Assembly (NCBI GenBank): GCA_900199555.1
Contig: FZQZ01000005.1
Coordinates: 95,602 to 159,601, forward strand
Source of the DNA: Prevotellaceae bacterium MN60
GTDB lineage: Bacteria; Bacteroidota; Bacteroidia; Bacteroidales; Bacteroidaceae
Direction of reading: 5' to 3'
DNA: 64,000 nt
In this document: piece after piece, positions 1-7,951 of the stretch
Position numbering within the stretch: the stretch's first letter is position 1
How the letters are laid out: each line of letters opens with the position of its first letter
The notes under the pieces: generated by a model
Told to the model about the DNA's origin: nothing
Seen by the model: the letters and a program-made list of their open reading frames with translations, nothing else
Database searches by the model: none
Position numbers and translations under genes: made by a program

Positions 1-2295
1 CGTATCCATGCCGCTAGCCTGTCGAACGAGGTCTGCATCGTGTGTGGTAAACTCGTTGGGCAGCATGCTGAGCAGGTTGCGCGGACCGTGATGGGCTGTC
101 TGTTCCTCAGTAGTACGATTAGCATTCTCGATGGCCTCACCAAAGAATGTCATCTTGCAATGCAGATCATACTGAAGGCTCCAACGCACAAAATCCTCAA
201 TCTCTCGTCCCCACTTGTAGTCGTTGCAGATGTAGAGCACGCACGCTTTCAGATAGGCAATGACGTTAGCTCTGAACGACAAGTTCTCGTAAACCCTTGA
301 TTGTGACAATCGGGCAAACTCGGCACACTCCTGTTGCAGTTTCTTGGCCAATTTGAAGGCCTGCGGACAGTCTATCTCACCCGTAGCACGACACAGACGG
401 TCGATATAGGGGCGCAACTCCTCATCAAACTGAGCATCATACGTGCCATATACGGGCATGTCGGCTCCGATTTCCCGTTCAGGGATGGTACAGAAGTTGA
501 TGCGCGAAATAGGTCCGTCGGTCAGTACTCGTGAAAAATAGCGCTGTCCCTTCTGAATGGTTGTTGCAGCATTCCAGTTAAATCGGATGCACACCTTCTC
601 GGTGACCGACTGCGTACCTACGCGTGTCTGACCGTAACGGTTGCCAGGGTCAAAGGCCAGACACATAATCTGGAACTGCTGCGAACCACGTGCCGAACCG
701 CGAAGTGCATCAAACTGATCTATCTCGTTCATCTTCGTATAGAGGAAATGCTCGTCGGCTTCGGCCATACGCATCACAAAGGCAGGGTTGGTCATGTCGG
801 GGTCCACCTCCTGAATCACCAGTCCTTCAGGCCTCTGTCGCTTGTCCTTGTTAGCCCCTTTCGAGTTCACCTCTTTCTTCCATTCCGCCTCACGCTTCAG
901 GTTCTCTGCATCGCGCATTCGTATGTCGGCCATGATGTGGTTGATTGGTTGCGAGATACAATCCTTACCGGCACCCGTTCCCGCCATCAATACGTTCATA
1001 AAAGTGGCCTCGTGCATCACGTTGTCGATATACTGGAAGCGTACCTTCCACAGATGGGCACCCAGTGCTGGAAAGATTGCATGAGCCACAGCAGGCTTAT
1101 AGATATCGGGCGTCTTCGAGGTGAGCAGCTGAACCACCTTCGGTAAGCGCTTAGGCATTGGAGGGAATTGAGAGTCACGTTGAACGTTCTCTCTTTGAGA
1201 GTGTGGCGTTGCGAGGACCATTCTCTCTTCGAGAGTGTGGCGTTGCGAGGACGAATGACCATTATTGGCTGCGCTTGAATCTTGAACCATTTTCAGCGAC
1301 TTTGCCAATACCTTTCGCTGAAACATCGACATCTTCTGATTGGGGTCACAGTATTTCGTATAGAAATCGTCCACCAATTGCTGGATATTCTTGTCTTGCC
1401 AGTTTTGCGCCATTCTTATCTTCAACACGCCCATCAGCTCTGATTTCTTCAACAACTGGTTAGCACCCACAGAGAGAATGCTTTTCAGTGCCTCATGCCT
1501 ATGCCCCTCCACGATAAGTACATCAGCTGTCAGTTCAGCCTCCTTCATACAGGCATCGAAGATATATAATGTACGTGCATCGGCTTCAACGACATCTTCT
1601 GAAATGTTCTCGGCAGCAGCTGGAGTAGCAGTACGTTCGGGCTTAGTCAGCGGTCTTCCATCCACATCCAGTCCACGTTGCAGATAAGCCTCGCGGCGCT
1701 CTTCCAACTCTTCGCCCTCAATAGGTTCCAGCCAATGTTCAGAGCGAAACGTCTCTTGATCAATACCCGTTATATAGATGTATCTTTCAGGTGTAAAACA
1801 CGACGAATCGAGCAGTTCATCTGCATCGAAGCCAATCTCCTCACAAAAGGCACGCTGTGCTTCCTCGATAGTCATGCCTTTGGGAATGCGGATATAGATG
1901 TGACCCTTACCACGAGCCGAATAAGCCTCACGTAACACCATATCGTGCCACTCCGACATGTCGTCCTTGTTCACTTCAAGCGCTTTCTCAAAAGCCTGAC
2001 GCACCAACTTAGGATTATCGATATCCACACACGTCATAAACGTGAAAGCCTCGGGTATGATACAATCCTGCGCACGATGGTTGTCACGGAATGCCGTATA
2101 GTGAGGACAAATGAATGGCAACCAGTCCTTTTTCTCTTCCCATCCGGCACGAATGTCTAACACATCGCGGCGGAGCCATTCCTGGCGGAGCAACTCGTCA
2201 AGCTGCTCGCTGGTTTGTGTTTCTGCATATCCCCGATTGTTCTTCTGCTTATCGGCAAAATGCTTAGTGTTCAGTGCTATCAGGCGTTTTTCCAT
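1..2295 (-). CDS. BT4734-N / DUF3987 P-loop protein (VirE-like), partial at left edge
   Basis: The frame is open from the ATG at 2295 to the window edge (765 codons), so the C-terminus is missing. The N-terminal ~150 residues look like the BT4734/BF3469 N-terminal domain (VirE_N type, primase-like), with a segment reading FMTCVDIDNPK. A low-complexity linker around residues 345-370 is followed by a DUF3987-type ATPase domain with a Walker A motif, AGTGAGKDC, near residue 440. Such proteins are recurrent in Bacteroidota accessory loci and are thought to act on nucleic acid; the substrate is unknown. The start overlaps the end of the upstream gene by 16 bases (ATG inside its last codons), which suggests translational coupling. 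Oddly, the linker is encoded by a 34-bp tandem repeat (1187-1254) read in two different frames. Confidence 0.85.
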   Translation of the reverse strand, partial: MEKRLIALNTKHFADKQKNNRGYAETQTSEQLDELLRQEWLRRDVLDIRAGWEEKKDWLPFICPHYTAFRDNHRAQDCIIPEAFTFMTCVDIDNPKLVRQAFEKALEVNKDDMSEWHDMVLREAYSARGKGHIYIRIPKGMTIEEAQRAFCEEIGFDADELLDSSCFTPERYIYITGIDQETFRSEHWLEPIEGEELEERREAYLQRGLDVDGRPLTKPERTATPAAAENISEDVVEADARTLYIFDACMKEAELTADVLIVEGHRHEALKSILSVGANQLLKKSELMGVLKIRMAQNWQDKNIQQLVDDFYTKYCDPNQKMSMFQRKVLAKSLKMVQDSSAANNGHSSSQRHTLEERMVLATPHSQRENVQRDSQFPPMPKRLPKVVQLLTSKTPDIYKPAVAHAIFPALGAHLWKVRFQYIDNVMHEATFMNVLMAGTGAGKDCISQPINHIMADIRMRDAENLKREAEWKKEVNSKGANKDKRQRPEGLVIQEVDPDMTNPAFVMRMAEADEHFLYTKMNEIDQFDALRGSARGSQQFQIMCLAFDPGNRYGQTRVGTQSVTEKVCIRFNWNAATTIQKGQRYFSRVLTDGPISRINFCTIPEREIGADMPVYGTYDAQFDEELRPYIDRLCRATGEIDCPQAFKLAKKLQQECAEFARLSQSRVYENLSFRANVIAYLKACVLYICNDYKWGREIEDFVRWSLQYDLHCKMTFFGEAIENANRTTEEQTAHHGPRNLLSMLPNEFTTHDADLVRQASGMDT
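1187..1254. repeat. 34-bp tandem duplication inside the DUF3987 gene
   Basis: Two 34-bp units, 1187-1220 and 1221-1254, differ at two positions. Each holds TGTGGCGTTGC, which recurs near 58107 (inverted) and 63560. As 34 is not a multiple of three, the two copies encode different peptides in the interdomain linker. Confidence 0.85.
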
Positions 2296-2720
2296 ACGGT
2301 TTCCTCCTTTCGCGAATTAAGATAAGCCATAATCTCTTGGGTTTCCTGATTGAAGAGGCTCTTCATCAATGAGAGCGGATAGCGGCGAGGAAATCTGAAC
2401 TCTATTTTCAGGCAACCGCGCCTTCCGTGGTTCATCGAGCGAGTACGCTTCACATCAGAATGAGCTGTCTGGAATAGCGTTTCATATTTGGGACCATTCT
2501 GTCCGTCGTGATAACGCTTCATTAGAGTTCTACCATCTTCTTCCACCATCACGCTTGCGCGATAACGCACCATTCTCTTACCATCGGCTGTCACCGAGCC
2601 CTTGTCCTGCTCCCACACACATGGGTAGATGTTGATGTCGCCATTGTTCATGAATGTAGTCTGCGTGTCCATCTGGACGTCGTTCAAAATCTGCTGCTTA
2701 TAACTATTATTTTGTACCAT
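2280..2720 (-). CDS. Conserved hypothetical protein, 146 aa
   Basis: I do not recognise this family. The start at 2720 (MVQNNSYKQQ) is preferred over an upstream in-frame ATG at 2786, because the extension adds a poorly structured 22-residue tail. The protein is soluble, has no signal peptide, and carries a basic patch (HGRRGCLKIEFRFPRRYP) followed by a helix-rich C-terminus (LMKSLFNQETQEIMAYL). It lies between the small 93-aa protein and the DUF3987 protein, whose start codon falls inside its last codons. The three are probably one transcript from the promoter at 3211-3219. A role as accessory factor to the DUF3987 protein is inferred only from this coupling. Confidence 0.65.
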   Translation of the reverse strand: MVQNNSYKQQILNDVQMDTQTTFMNNGDINIYPCVWEQDKGSVTADGKRMVRYRASVMVEEDGRTLMKRYHDGQNGPKYETLFQTAHSDVKRTRSMNHGRRGCLKIEFRFPRRYPLSLMKSLFNQETQEIMAYLNSRKEETVWKNA

Positions 2721-2811
2721 TGTTTGAGTTGTTTTGTGAGAGAAGGTCAGAATCTTTGGCCATTTACTCGAGAACATCCTCGTCACTTCAACTCAGGTTA
2801 TTTTTGTTTTC

Positions 2812-2846
2812 TCGTACCCCCGTACCTTCGTACCTCCGTACCCCCG
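2812..2846. repeat. 9-bp-period GTACGGAGG-type repeat, copy 1 (inverted)
   Basis: On the minus strand this reads as four near-identical 9-bp steps of the type GGTACGGAG / GGTACGAAG. The same array occurs on the plus strand at 8694-8730. It lies between the 93-aa gene and the 146-aa gene and is followed at 2847-2886 by a C-rich/G-rich imperfect palindrome. Confidence 0.7.
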
Positions 2847-2886
2847 AAAGGTTCCTCCTCCAGTGGGGGGAGGTTAGGAGGGGGAT

Positions 2887-3168
2887 TTAATTCACTTTTA
2901 CTATATCAGTTGCCAGAATCTCTTGAAATACCTGTCCCTGATATTCGTGGGTAGAGAAACGAAGTGTGGCTATCACCACATCACCTTCGTAGAACCTGCA
3001 CGCCGCCAGTGAACCCAGCATGGCGCACACATATTCGTTTTCAAACTTCGAGCCACCCAGTTCGCGCAATACAATGTTGCACTTCTGAAGCTGGCCCGTT
3101 TCCTGTTTACTGCTCTGTACGCTGAAGGCCTCGCCCTGGCGTACAACCTTTAATACTTTAGTTTCCAT
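2887..3168 (-). CDS. Small putative OB-fold protein, 93 aa
   Basis: A 93-residue protein starting at METKVLKVVRQG with alternating hydrophobic beta-strand-like segments and no membrane segment or signal. The pattern (short strands, a central GGSKFENEY, a DVVIATLRFST strand, then a closing strand) resembles the small OB-fold proteins of Bacteroidota such as DUF3127, which are SSB-like; this is an inference from pattern, not a recognised motif. It is the first gene after the terminator and promoter at 3211-3260 and heads the 93-aa / 146-aa / DUF3987 unit. A single-strand DNA-binding helper for the P-loop protein would fit the context. Confidence 0.6.
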   Translation of the reverse strand: METKVLKVVRQGEAFSVQSSKQETGQLQKCNIVLRELGGSKFENEYVCAMLGSLAACRFYEGDVVIATLRFSTHEYQGQVFQEILATDIVKVN

Positions 3169-3210
3169 TGTTTTTTACTTTGTCAATGCCTCTAGTGGTC
3201 GATTGACAAT

Positions 3211-3219
3211 GCAAAAGTA
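3211..3219 (-). promoter_or_regulatory. Bacteroidota -7 element for the 93-aa/146-aa/DUF3987 unit
   Basis: On the minus strand the sequence is TACTTTTGC, a full match to TAnnTTTGC, about 43 bases upstream of the 93-aa gene start. It lies just beyond the U-tract of the terminator at 3223-3260. No good -33 TTTG is seen at 19-21 bp because that space is taken by the terminator hairpin, so an activator may be needed. Confidence 0.6.
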
Positions 3220-3222
3220 GGG

Positions 3223-3260
3223 AAAAAAAAACGGCGACAGAAGTAATCTTCCATCGCCGT
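3223..3260 (-). terminator. Rho-independent terminator after the UmuD-like gene
   Basis: Read on the minus strand, ACGGCGA pairs with TCGCCGT, with an inner GAAG/CTTC stem, symmetric CA/CA bulge and TAAT-type loop, followed by a run of nine T (3223-3231). It separates the upstream UmuD-like/TPR genes from the 93-aa unit. Confidence 0.85.
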
Positions 3261-3365
3261 AGAGTTTCTGGGAGTTTTATGTAGAGTTTTAGGCTTTTCT
3301 GGGAGTTTTTGCTAAAAAGAGGCAAAAATCACGTAGAGTTTCGGGAGTTTTTCTGGGAGTTTTTT
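3259..3365. repeat. Operator-like array of GTAGAGTTT...GGGAGTTTT direct repeats
   Basis: Three copies of a composite unit, each GTAGAGTTT followed within 1-15 bases by GGGAGTTTT, at about 3259-3278, 3281-3310 and 3333-3365 (the third with an extra GGGAGTTTT). They fill the space between the stop codon of the UmuD-like gene and the terminator, about 40 bp upstream of the -7 box of the 93-aa unit. This is the right place for a regulator of that promoter; binding is inferred. Confidence 0.65.
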
Positions 3366-4213
3366 TATGCTATCAACAGCCTTTTCATCTCCTGCGCTAA
3401 ACATAGGTAGTCATTAAAACGCTTACCCTGCACTGGCGCATTATCCTCTCTCCACAAGTTTACAGGCTTAGCAAAACTCAGTATTGCCAGACGCTGTATC
3501 TCGTCGCGTACTGGTAGATGCTCATGCTCTGGCACCTCATCTTTTACCATCGTGCAAAACTGCTCATAGTCATTTTCCGTCACCACTTTTAGGTCTGCCA
3601 TTGCCCTATACACTGCATACCATTGTCTGCCTATTACCACGTTAGGAGCTATCTCTCTGATGGCAAACCTTATGCGCCTCTTACTTATCTGCTGAGCCTT
3701 TACAGCAGCAGTACGCTCCTTACGTATAGCCCTTATACATTGTTTATAAGCCACCCTTGGAGCCTTTTTCACAATCTCCCTTACTGTACCGAATATCCTT
3801 ACATTCATCTTTTCATCCAGCATTATCGGATGATATGCCTCATTCTGAGGTATCAGCCATTTCTGCCCCTCCTCATCCTCACAGTAAGTTTTTAGCGTAC
3901 ATTCTCCGTCGATATATGCCAGCACAATGTCGCCATCATACGGTGTGGCATCCGACAACACTTTTACCACATCGCCTGTTGTAATGCCCACATCCTTCAT
4001 GGAGTCACCTTTCACCGACACCATAAATTCAGGCTGTAAAGACAACAACTCTTTAGGAAAAGATGCCATTTCCACATTATCACCACTACACATGGTAGGG
4101 TTGCCACAGGGTACCGATGCATCGTACATAGGAATCTCCGTATCGCACAACATCGGGTTTAGGCCTTGCTTCTCCAGTTCTTGAAACAATGCCTTCAGTT
4201 CATCAATTGTCAT
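3365..4213 (-). CDS. UmuD/LexA-like S24 self-cleaving protein with C-terminal extension, 282 aa
   Basis: Residues ~25-135 match UmuD: a Cys36-Gly37 pair in VPCGNPTM where UmuD is cut, the catalytic serine Ser71 in VKGDSMKDVG, and the general-base lysine Lys108 in GECTLKTY after GDIVLAYIDG. The family cleaves itself when RecA is active on single-stranded DNA. There is no N-terminal HTH (only a short helix, DELKALFQELE), so it is not a classical LexA. Residues ~145-282 are an extra basic, helical domain that I do not recognise; UmuD normally ends near 140 residues. No umuC partner lies nearby. It follows the two TPR genes on the same strand, with a 23-bp palindrome just upstream and an operator-like repeat array just downstream. 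A damage-responsive regulator of the neighbouring DUF3987 unit is a plausible inference. Confidence 0.8.
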   Translation of the reverse strand: MTIDELKALFQELEKQGLNPMLCDTEIPMYDASVPCGNPTMCSGDNVEMASFPKELLSLQPEFMVSVKGDSMKDVGITTGDVVKVLSDATPYDGDIVLAYIDGECTLKTYCEDEEGQKWLIPQNEAYHPIMLDEKMNVRIFGTVREIVKKAPRVAYKQCIRAIRKERTAAVKAQQISKRRIRFAIREIAPNVVIGRQWYAVYRAMADLKVVTENDYEQFCTMVKDEVPEHEHLPVRDEIQRLAILSFAKPVNLWREDNAPVQGKRFNDYLCLAQEMKRLLIA

Positions 4214-4252
4214 AGTGTTTCTCTCTTATTTTTTATACTACCACCTTATTAG

Positions 4253-4275
4253 GGTAGTCGCATTTTGCGACTACC
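4253..4275. promoter_or_regulatory. Perfect 10-bp-arm palindrome upstream of the UmuD-like gene
   Basis: GGTAGTCGCA, a TTT spacer, then TGCGACTACC: a perfect 23-bp inverted repeat centred ~50 bp upstream of the gene start, with a further ACTACC half-site at 4237-4242. No T-run follows on either strand, so an operator is more likely than a terminator. Confidence 0.65.
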
Positions 4276-4312
4276 TCTTTCAGTTCCTCCTCATTATCTT
4301 TTCGCTATATTG

Positions 4313-5554
4313 CTATTGCTTTTTCTTCTTGTTTTTCAACTCCTCTGCTTTCTTTCTATCTTCTTCCGCCTTCGCCAGATACTCCTTCTTCTTATCTGCG
4401 TCTTTCTCGGCTTCTGCAAGTTTCTGATAACAGGTCATTCTATGAAGATATATTTCCATTATGTTAGAGTCCAAATCGAAGGCTTTGTTTAAATCTACTA
4501 ATGCACCGGCATAGTCACCCATCTTTAATTTCAATTCTCCTCTACTATCGTATGCATCTGCACTTTGTGGATCTAACTCTATGGCATTATTAATATCTTG
4601 CATTGCACCTTCATCGTCACCCATTTCGGATTTTAGATTACCTCTATTGTTGTATGCATCTGCATATTGAGGATTCAGTTTGATGGCTTTATTATAATCT
4701 TCGAGTGCACCATTGTTATCACCCATATTTGATTTCAATACACCTCTGTTGTTGTATGCCTTTGCATTTTGAGGATTCAGTTCTATGGCTTTATTATAAT
4801 CTGCTAGTGCACCATCATTATAACCCATATCCGACTTCAAAATACCTCTATTGTCATATGCCTCCGATAAATATAGGCCTGTTTCTATAACTTTTGTATA
4901 TAACTCTATCGCCTTTTGAGGGTCTTTTTCTGCCAATGCCTCCGAGAAAAGCTTATTAGCTTTAGCCTCTTTTGCTGCTGCTTCTGCTGCTTTTTTATCC
5001 TTATTAATACTCTTTTCTATTTCGTCGACATGGTCTCTTAATGTCTCAATCTCTCTAAGAGATTGTTGGGCTTGCTCTGCTTGTTGTTGCGCAGATTCTG
5101 CTTGTTGTTGCGCAGATTCTGCTTGTTGTTGTGCGGAATTTGCCTGTCCCCTTGCATCTTCAACCTGACGATTTAAGTCACTTTGCATTTCAGTAAACCT
5201 GTCTTCTAAACGTTGACTATTTCTACTATTCATTAAGTAAGGAGCAATAACACCAAATCCTCCTGCAATAACCATCATAACAATAGAAAGTATGACTAAC
5301 CAGTCAGAATGGTTATCGTTTATCAGATCTTGTTGGTGTCTCACATCTTCACTATAACGGTCAATAGCCTTATCCATCTTCTCCAGTTGCTCTTTCATTT
5401 CTTTATTTTCTGCTTGCAACTGTTGGATGGTTTCTTGCTGGTTGCAGACAACCTGCGTGGTAGGCTGATGTCGAGAGACGGTTTGTGATTGCTCGCCAAA
5501 TATGGTTTGGCAAGATAACAGCATTAGGACGAGTAGTATGTGTATCGGTTTCAT
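4313..5554 (-). CDS. Membrane-anchored coiled-coil TPR protein (short paralogue), 413 aa
   Basis: The N-terminus MKPIHILLVLMLLSCQTIFG is a signal sequence, possibly a lipobox (LLSC, Cys14). A coiled-coil stretch and a membrane helix follow (LVILSIVMMVIAGGFGVIAPYL, around 75-98, written here as two parts: LVILSIVMMV and IAGGFGVIAPYL), then a second coiled coil with three 7-residue AEQAQQ-type repeats (21-bp DNA repeats at 5080-5142). The C-terminal half has four full 34-residue TPR units of the type AYNNRGxLKSxMGD, then a basic Lys-rich tail. TPRs mediate protein-protein contacts; no partner is known. It lies 39 bases downstream of a longer paralogue with a nearly identical signal peptide, so the pair arose by duplication and is probably one transcript. 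Confidence 0.85.
   Translation of the reverse strand: MKPIHILLVLMLLSCQTIFGEQSQTVSRHQPTTQVVCNQQETIQQLQAENKEMKEQLEKMDKAIDRYSEDVRHQQDLINDNHSDWLVILSIVMMVIAGGFGVIAPYLMNSRNSQRLEDRFTEMQSDLNRQVEDARGQANSAQQQAESAQQQAESAQQQAEQAQQSLREIETLRDHVDEIEKSINKDKKAAEAAAKEAKANKLFSEALAEKDPQKAIELYTKVIETGLYLSEAYDNRGILKSDMGYNDGALADYNKAIELNPQNAKAYNNRGVLKSNMGDNNGALEDYNKAIKLNPQYADAYNNRGNLKSEMGDDEGAMQDINNAIELDPQSADAYDSRGELKLKMGDYAGALVDLNKAFDLDSNIMEIYLHRMTCYQKLAEAEKDADKKKEYLAKAEEDRKKAEELKNKKKKQ
5080..5142. repeat. 21-bp coding repeat, three copies
   Basis: Units 5080-5100, 5101-5121 and 5122-5142; the first two are identical. They encode a 7-residue coiled-coil heptad rich in Ala, Gln and Glu in the short TPR protein. Confidence 0.85.
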
Positions 5555-5593
5555 ATTTATATGTTTATTTCTTGGGTGAGTGTGTATGCATTA

Positions 5594-7747
5594 TTACGCT
5601 TCATCGTTTTTATCCAATTCTTCGAATTTCTTTTTATCTGCTTCCGCCTTCGCCAGATATTCCTTCTTCTTTTCAGGGTCTTTCTCAACTTCTGCAAGTT
5701 TCTGATAACAGAGCATTCTATGAAGATATATTTCTGCTATGTTAGAGTCCAAAGCAATAGCAATATTAAAGTCTGCTAGTGCAGCTTCATCATTATCTAG
5801 CTTTAATTTTAGTTCTCCTCTACTATCGTATGCAGCTGCACTTTGTGGATCTAACTCTATGGCTTTATTAATATCTTGCATTGCACCTTCATAGTCCTTC
5901 ATTTCTGTTTTTAAACAACCTCTGTTGTTGTATGCCTTTGCATCTTGAGGATTCAGTTCTATGGCTTTGTTATAATCCAACAAGGCCCCATCATTATCTT
6001 TCATTTTTGATTTTAAATTACCTCTATTGTAATATGCACCTGCATCTTGGGGTTTCAATTCGATAGCCTTATTATAATCCAACAAGGCACCATCATTATC
6101 TTTCATTTTTGATTTTAAATTACCTCTATTGTTGTATAAATCAGCATCTTCTGGATTCAGTTCGATGGCTTTATTATAATCTGCAAGCGCACCATCATTG
6201 TCTCCCATATCTGATTTTAGATTACCTCTATTGTTGTATGCCTTTGCATCTTGAGGATTCAGTTCTATGGCTTTATTATAATCTGCTAGTGCACCATCAT
6301 TGTCTCCCATATCTGATTTTAGATTACCTCTGTTGTTGTATGCATCTACATATTGAGGATTCAGTTCTATGGCTTTGTTAAAATCCAACAAGGCGCCATC
6401 ATTATCTTTCATTTTTGATTTTAGATTACCTCTATTGTTGTATGCACCTGCATCTTGAGGATTCAGTTCGATGGCTTTATTATAATCTTCGAGTGCACCA
6501 TTGTTATCACCCATATCTGATTTTAGATTACCTCTATTGTTGTATGCACCTGCATCTTGAGGATTCAGTTCGATGGCTTTATTATAATCTTCGAGTGCAC
6601 CATTGTTATCACCCATATCTGATTTTAGATTACCTCTATTGTTGTATGCACCTGCATCTTGAGGATTCAGTTCTATGGCTTTGTTATAATCCAACAAGGC
6701 GCCATCATTATCTTTCATTTTTGATTTTAGATTACCTCTATTGTAATATACACCTGCATCTTGGGGTTTCAATTCGATAGCCTTATTATAATCCAACAAG
6801 GCACCATCATTGTCCCCCATATCTGATTTTAGATTACCTCTATTGATGTATGCATCTACATATTGAGGATTCAGTTCTATGGCTTTGTTATAATCCAACA
6901 AGGCGCCATCATTATCTTTCATTTTTGATTTTAGATTACCTCTATTGTAATATACACCTGCATCTTGGGGTTTCAATTCGATAGCCTTATTATAATCCAA
7001 CAAGGCACCATCATTATCTTTCATTTTTGATTTTAAAATACCTCTATTGTTGTATAAATCAGCATCTTCTGGATTCAGTTCGATGGCTTTATTATAATCT
7101 GCTAGTGCACCTTCTTTATCACCCATATCTGACTTCACAATACCTCTATTATTATATGCATCTGTTGAATCTGGGTCTATTTCAATAACTTTAGTGTATA
7201 GTTCTATCGCCTTTTGAGGGTCTTTTTCTGCCAATGCCTCCGCAAATAGTTTGCTAGCTTCGGCCTCTTTTGCTGCTTTCTCTGCCGCTTCTTTCTCCTT
7301 GATTATTTTTTCTTCTATTTCGGTGACATGTTTCTTTAACTCTTTGTTTTGTTGCTTCACATCTTCAAGCATTCTGTCCATAGCTTTCTCATTTCTCTTA
7401 TTCAATACGAGAGGAACAGCAATGCCTATAACTGTCACCATCATGCCAATAACGCCCATAATAATAGCTGCAATAATAGCTATTATACTTAGCCAATGAG
7501 ATAGTTTTGTATCAACTTCTGAAGACTTTGCTATCGCGATTTCACTACAACGGTCAATAGCCTTGTCCATGTCATCCTGTTGCTTTTCCATTGCTTCAAT
7601 CTTGGCTTGCAACTGTTGGATGGTTTCTTGCTGGTTGCTGACAACCTGTGTGGTGGTCTGGGGATGAGAGACGGTTTGTGACTGCTCACCAAATATGGTT
7701 TGGCAAGATAACAGCATTAAGACGAGTAGAATGTGTATCGGTTTCAT
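5594..7747 (-). CDS. Membrane-anchored TPR protein with expanded repeat array (long paralogue), 717 aa
   Basis: The start at 7747 (MKPIHILLVL) is chosen because it matches the downstream paralogue and because the promoter at 7860-7891 rules out an in-frame ATG at 7903. Order: signal peptide with possible lipobox, coiled coil, a long hydrophobic membrane segment (SIIAIIAAIIMGVIGMMV, about 100-130), coiled coil, then about 14 complete 34-residue TPR units, then a Lys/Glu-rich tail. The repeats are nearly identical in DNA as well as protein (102-bp period, roughly 5790-7150), with higher-order blocks alternating KSKMKDNDGALLDY and KSDMGDNDGAL types. This points to recent unequal exchange. The short paralogue has only four units. 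Function unknown; a protein scaffold at the membrane is the family-based expectation. Confidence 0.85.
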   Translation of the reverse strand: MKPIHILLVLMLLSCQTIFGEQSQTVSHPQTTTQVVSNQQETIQQLQAKIEAMEKQQDDMDKAIDRCSEIAIAKSSEVDTKLSHWLSIIAIIAAIIMGVIGMMVTVIGIAVPLVLNKRNEKAMDRMLEDVKQQNKELKKHVTEIEEKIIKEKEAAEKAAKEAEASKLFAEALAEKDPQKAIELYTKVIEIDPDSTDAYNNRGIVKSDMGDKEGALADYNKAIELNPEDADLYNNRGILKSKMKDNDGALLDYNKAIELKPQDAGVYYNRGNLKSKMKDNDGALLDYNKAIELNPQYVDAYINRGNLKSDMGDNDGALLDYNKAIELKPQDAGVYYNRGNLKSKMKDNDGALLDYNKAIELNPQDAGAYNNRGNLKSDMGDNNGALEDYNKAIELNPQDAGAYNNRGNLKSDMGDNNGALEDYNKAIELNPQDAGAYNNRGNLKSKMKDNDGALLDFNKAIELNPQYVDAYNNRGNLKSDMGDNDGALADYNKAIELNPQDAKAYNNRGNLKSDMGDNDGALADYNKAIELNPEDADLYNNRGNLKSKMKDNDGALLDYNKAIELKPQDAGAYYNRGNLKSKMKDNDGALLDYNKAIELNPQDAKAYNNRGCLKTEMKDYEGAMQDINKAIELDPQSAAAYDSRGELKLKLDNDEAALADFNIAIALDSNIAEIYLHRMLCYQKLAEVEKDPEKKKEYLAKAEADKKKFEELDKNDEA
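5790..7150. repeat. 102-bp tandem repeat array encoding TPR units
   Basis: About 13-14 units with a 102-bp period inside the long TPR gene; many units differ by only a few bases. The number could vary between strains and is an assembly risk. Confidence 0.85.
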
Positions 7748-7859
7748 TGTTAAATGATTAATTGTTTGTAGGTGTGTTTTCTGGGTGTGTGTCGGCTTCC
7801 TGAAAATATGGGTTGATTCTCCAAAAATGCAGATGTTGCCATAACGTGCCCATCGGGGT

Positions 7860-7891
7860 GCAAAGTTACAAATTTGTGAAGAATTTACAAA
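7860..7891 (-). promoter_or_regulatory. Promoter of the TPR / UmuD-like unit
   Basis: On the minus strand a TTTG (7891-7888) lies 19 bp ahead of TAACTTTGC (7868-7860), a full Bacteroidota promoter. The start of transcription would be near 7853, giving a ~105-base leader before the long TPR gene. Confidence 0.8.
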
Positions 7892-7951
7892 GAAATTATC
7901 CAATTATTTTTTATGTAGACTGCTGTGATTGGGTGATTAGTGACAATGACA

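Noticed and set aside
748..1146. Plus-strand open frames within the DUF3987 gene
   Set aside because: They are opposite-strand shadows of a long continuous coding frame with a recognisable P-loop.
5881..6780. Plus-strand open frames with repeated HLHLEDSVRWLYYNL-type peptides
   Set aside because: They are antisense shadows of the TPR repeats, with no promoter and no plausible composition.
5790..7150. Regular 102-bp repeats that might be taken for a CRISPR-like array
   Set aside because: They are coding TPR units without unique spacers, continuous in one frame.
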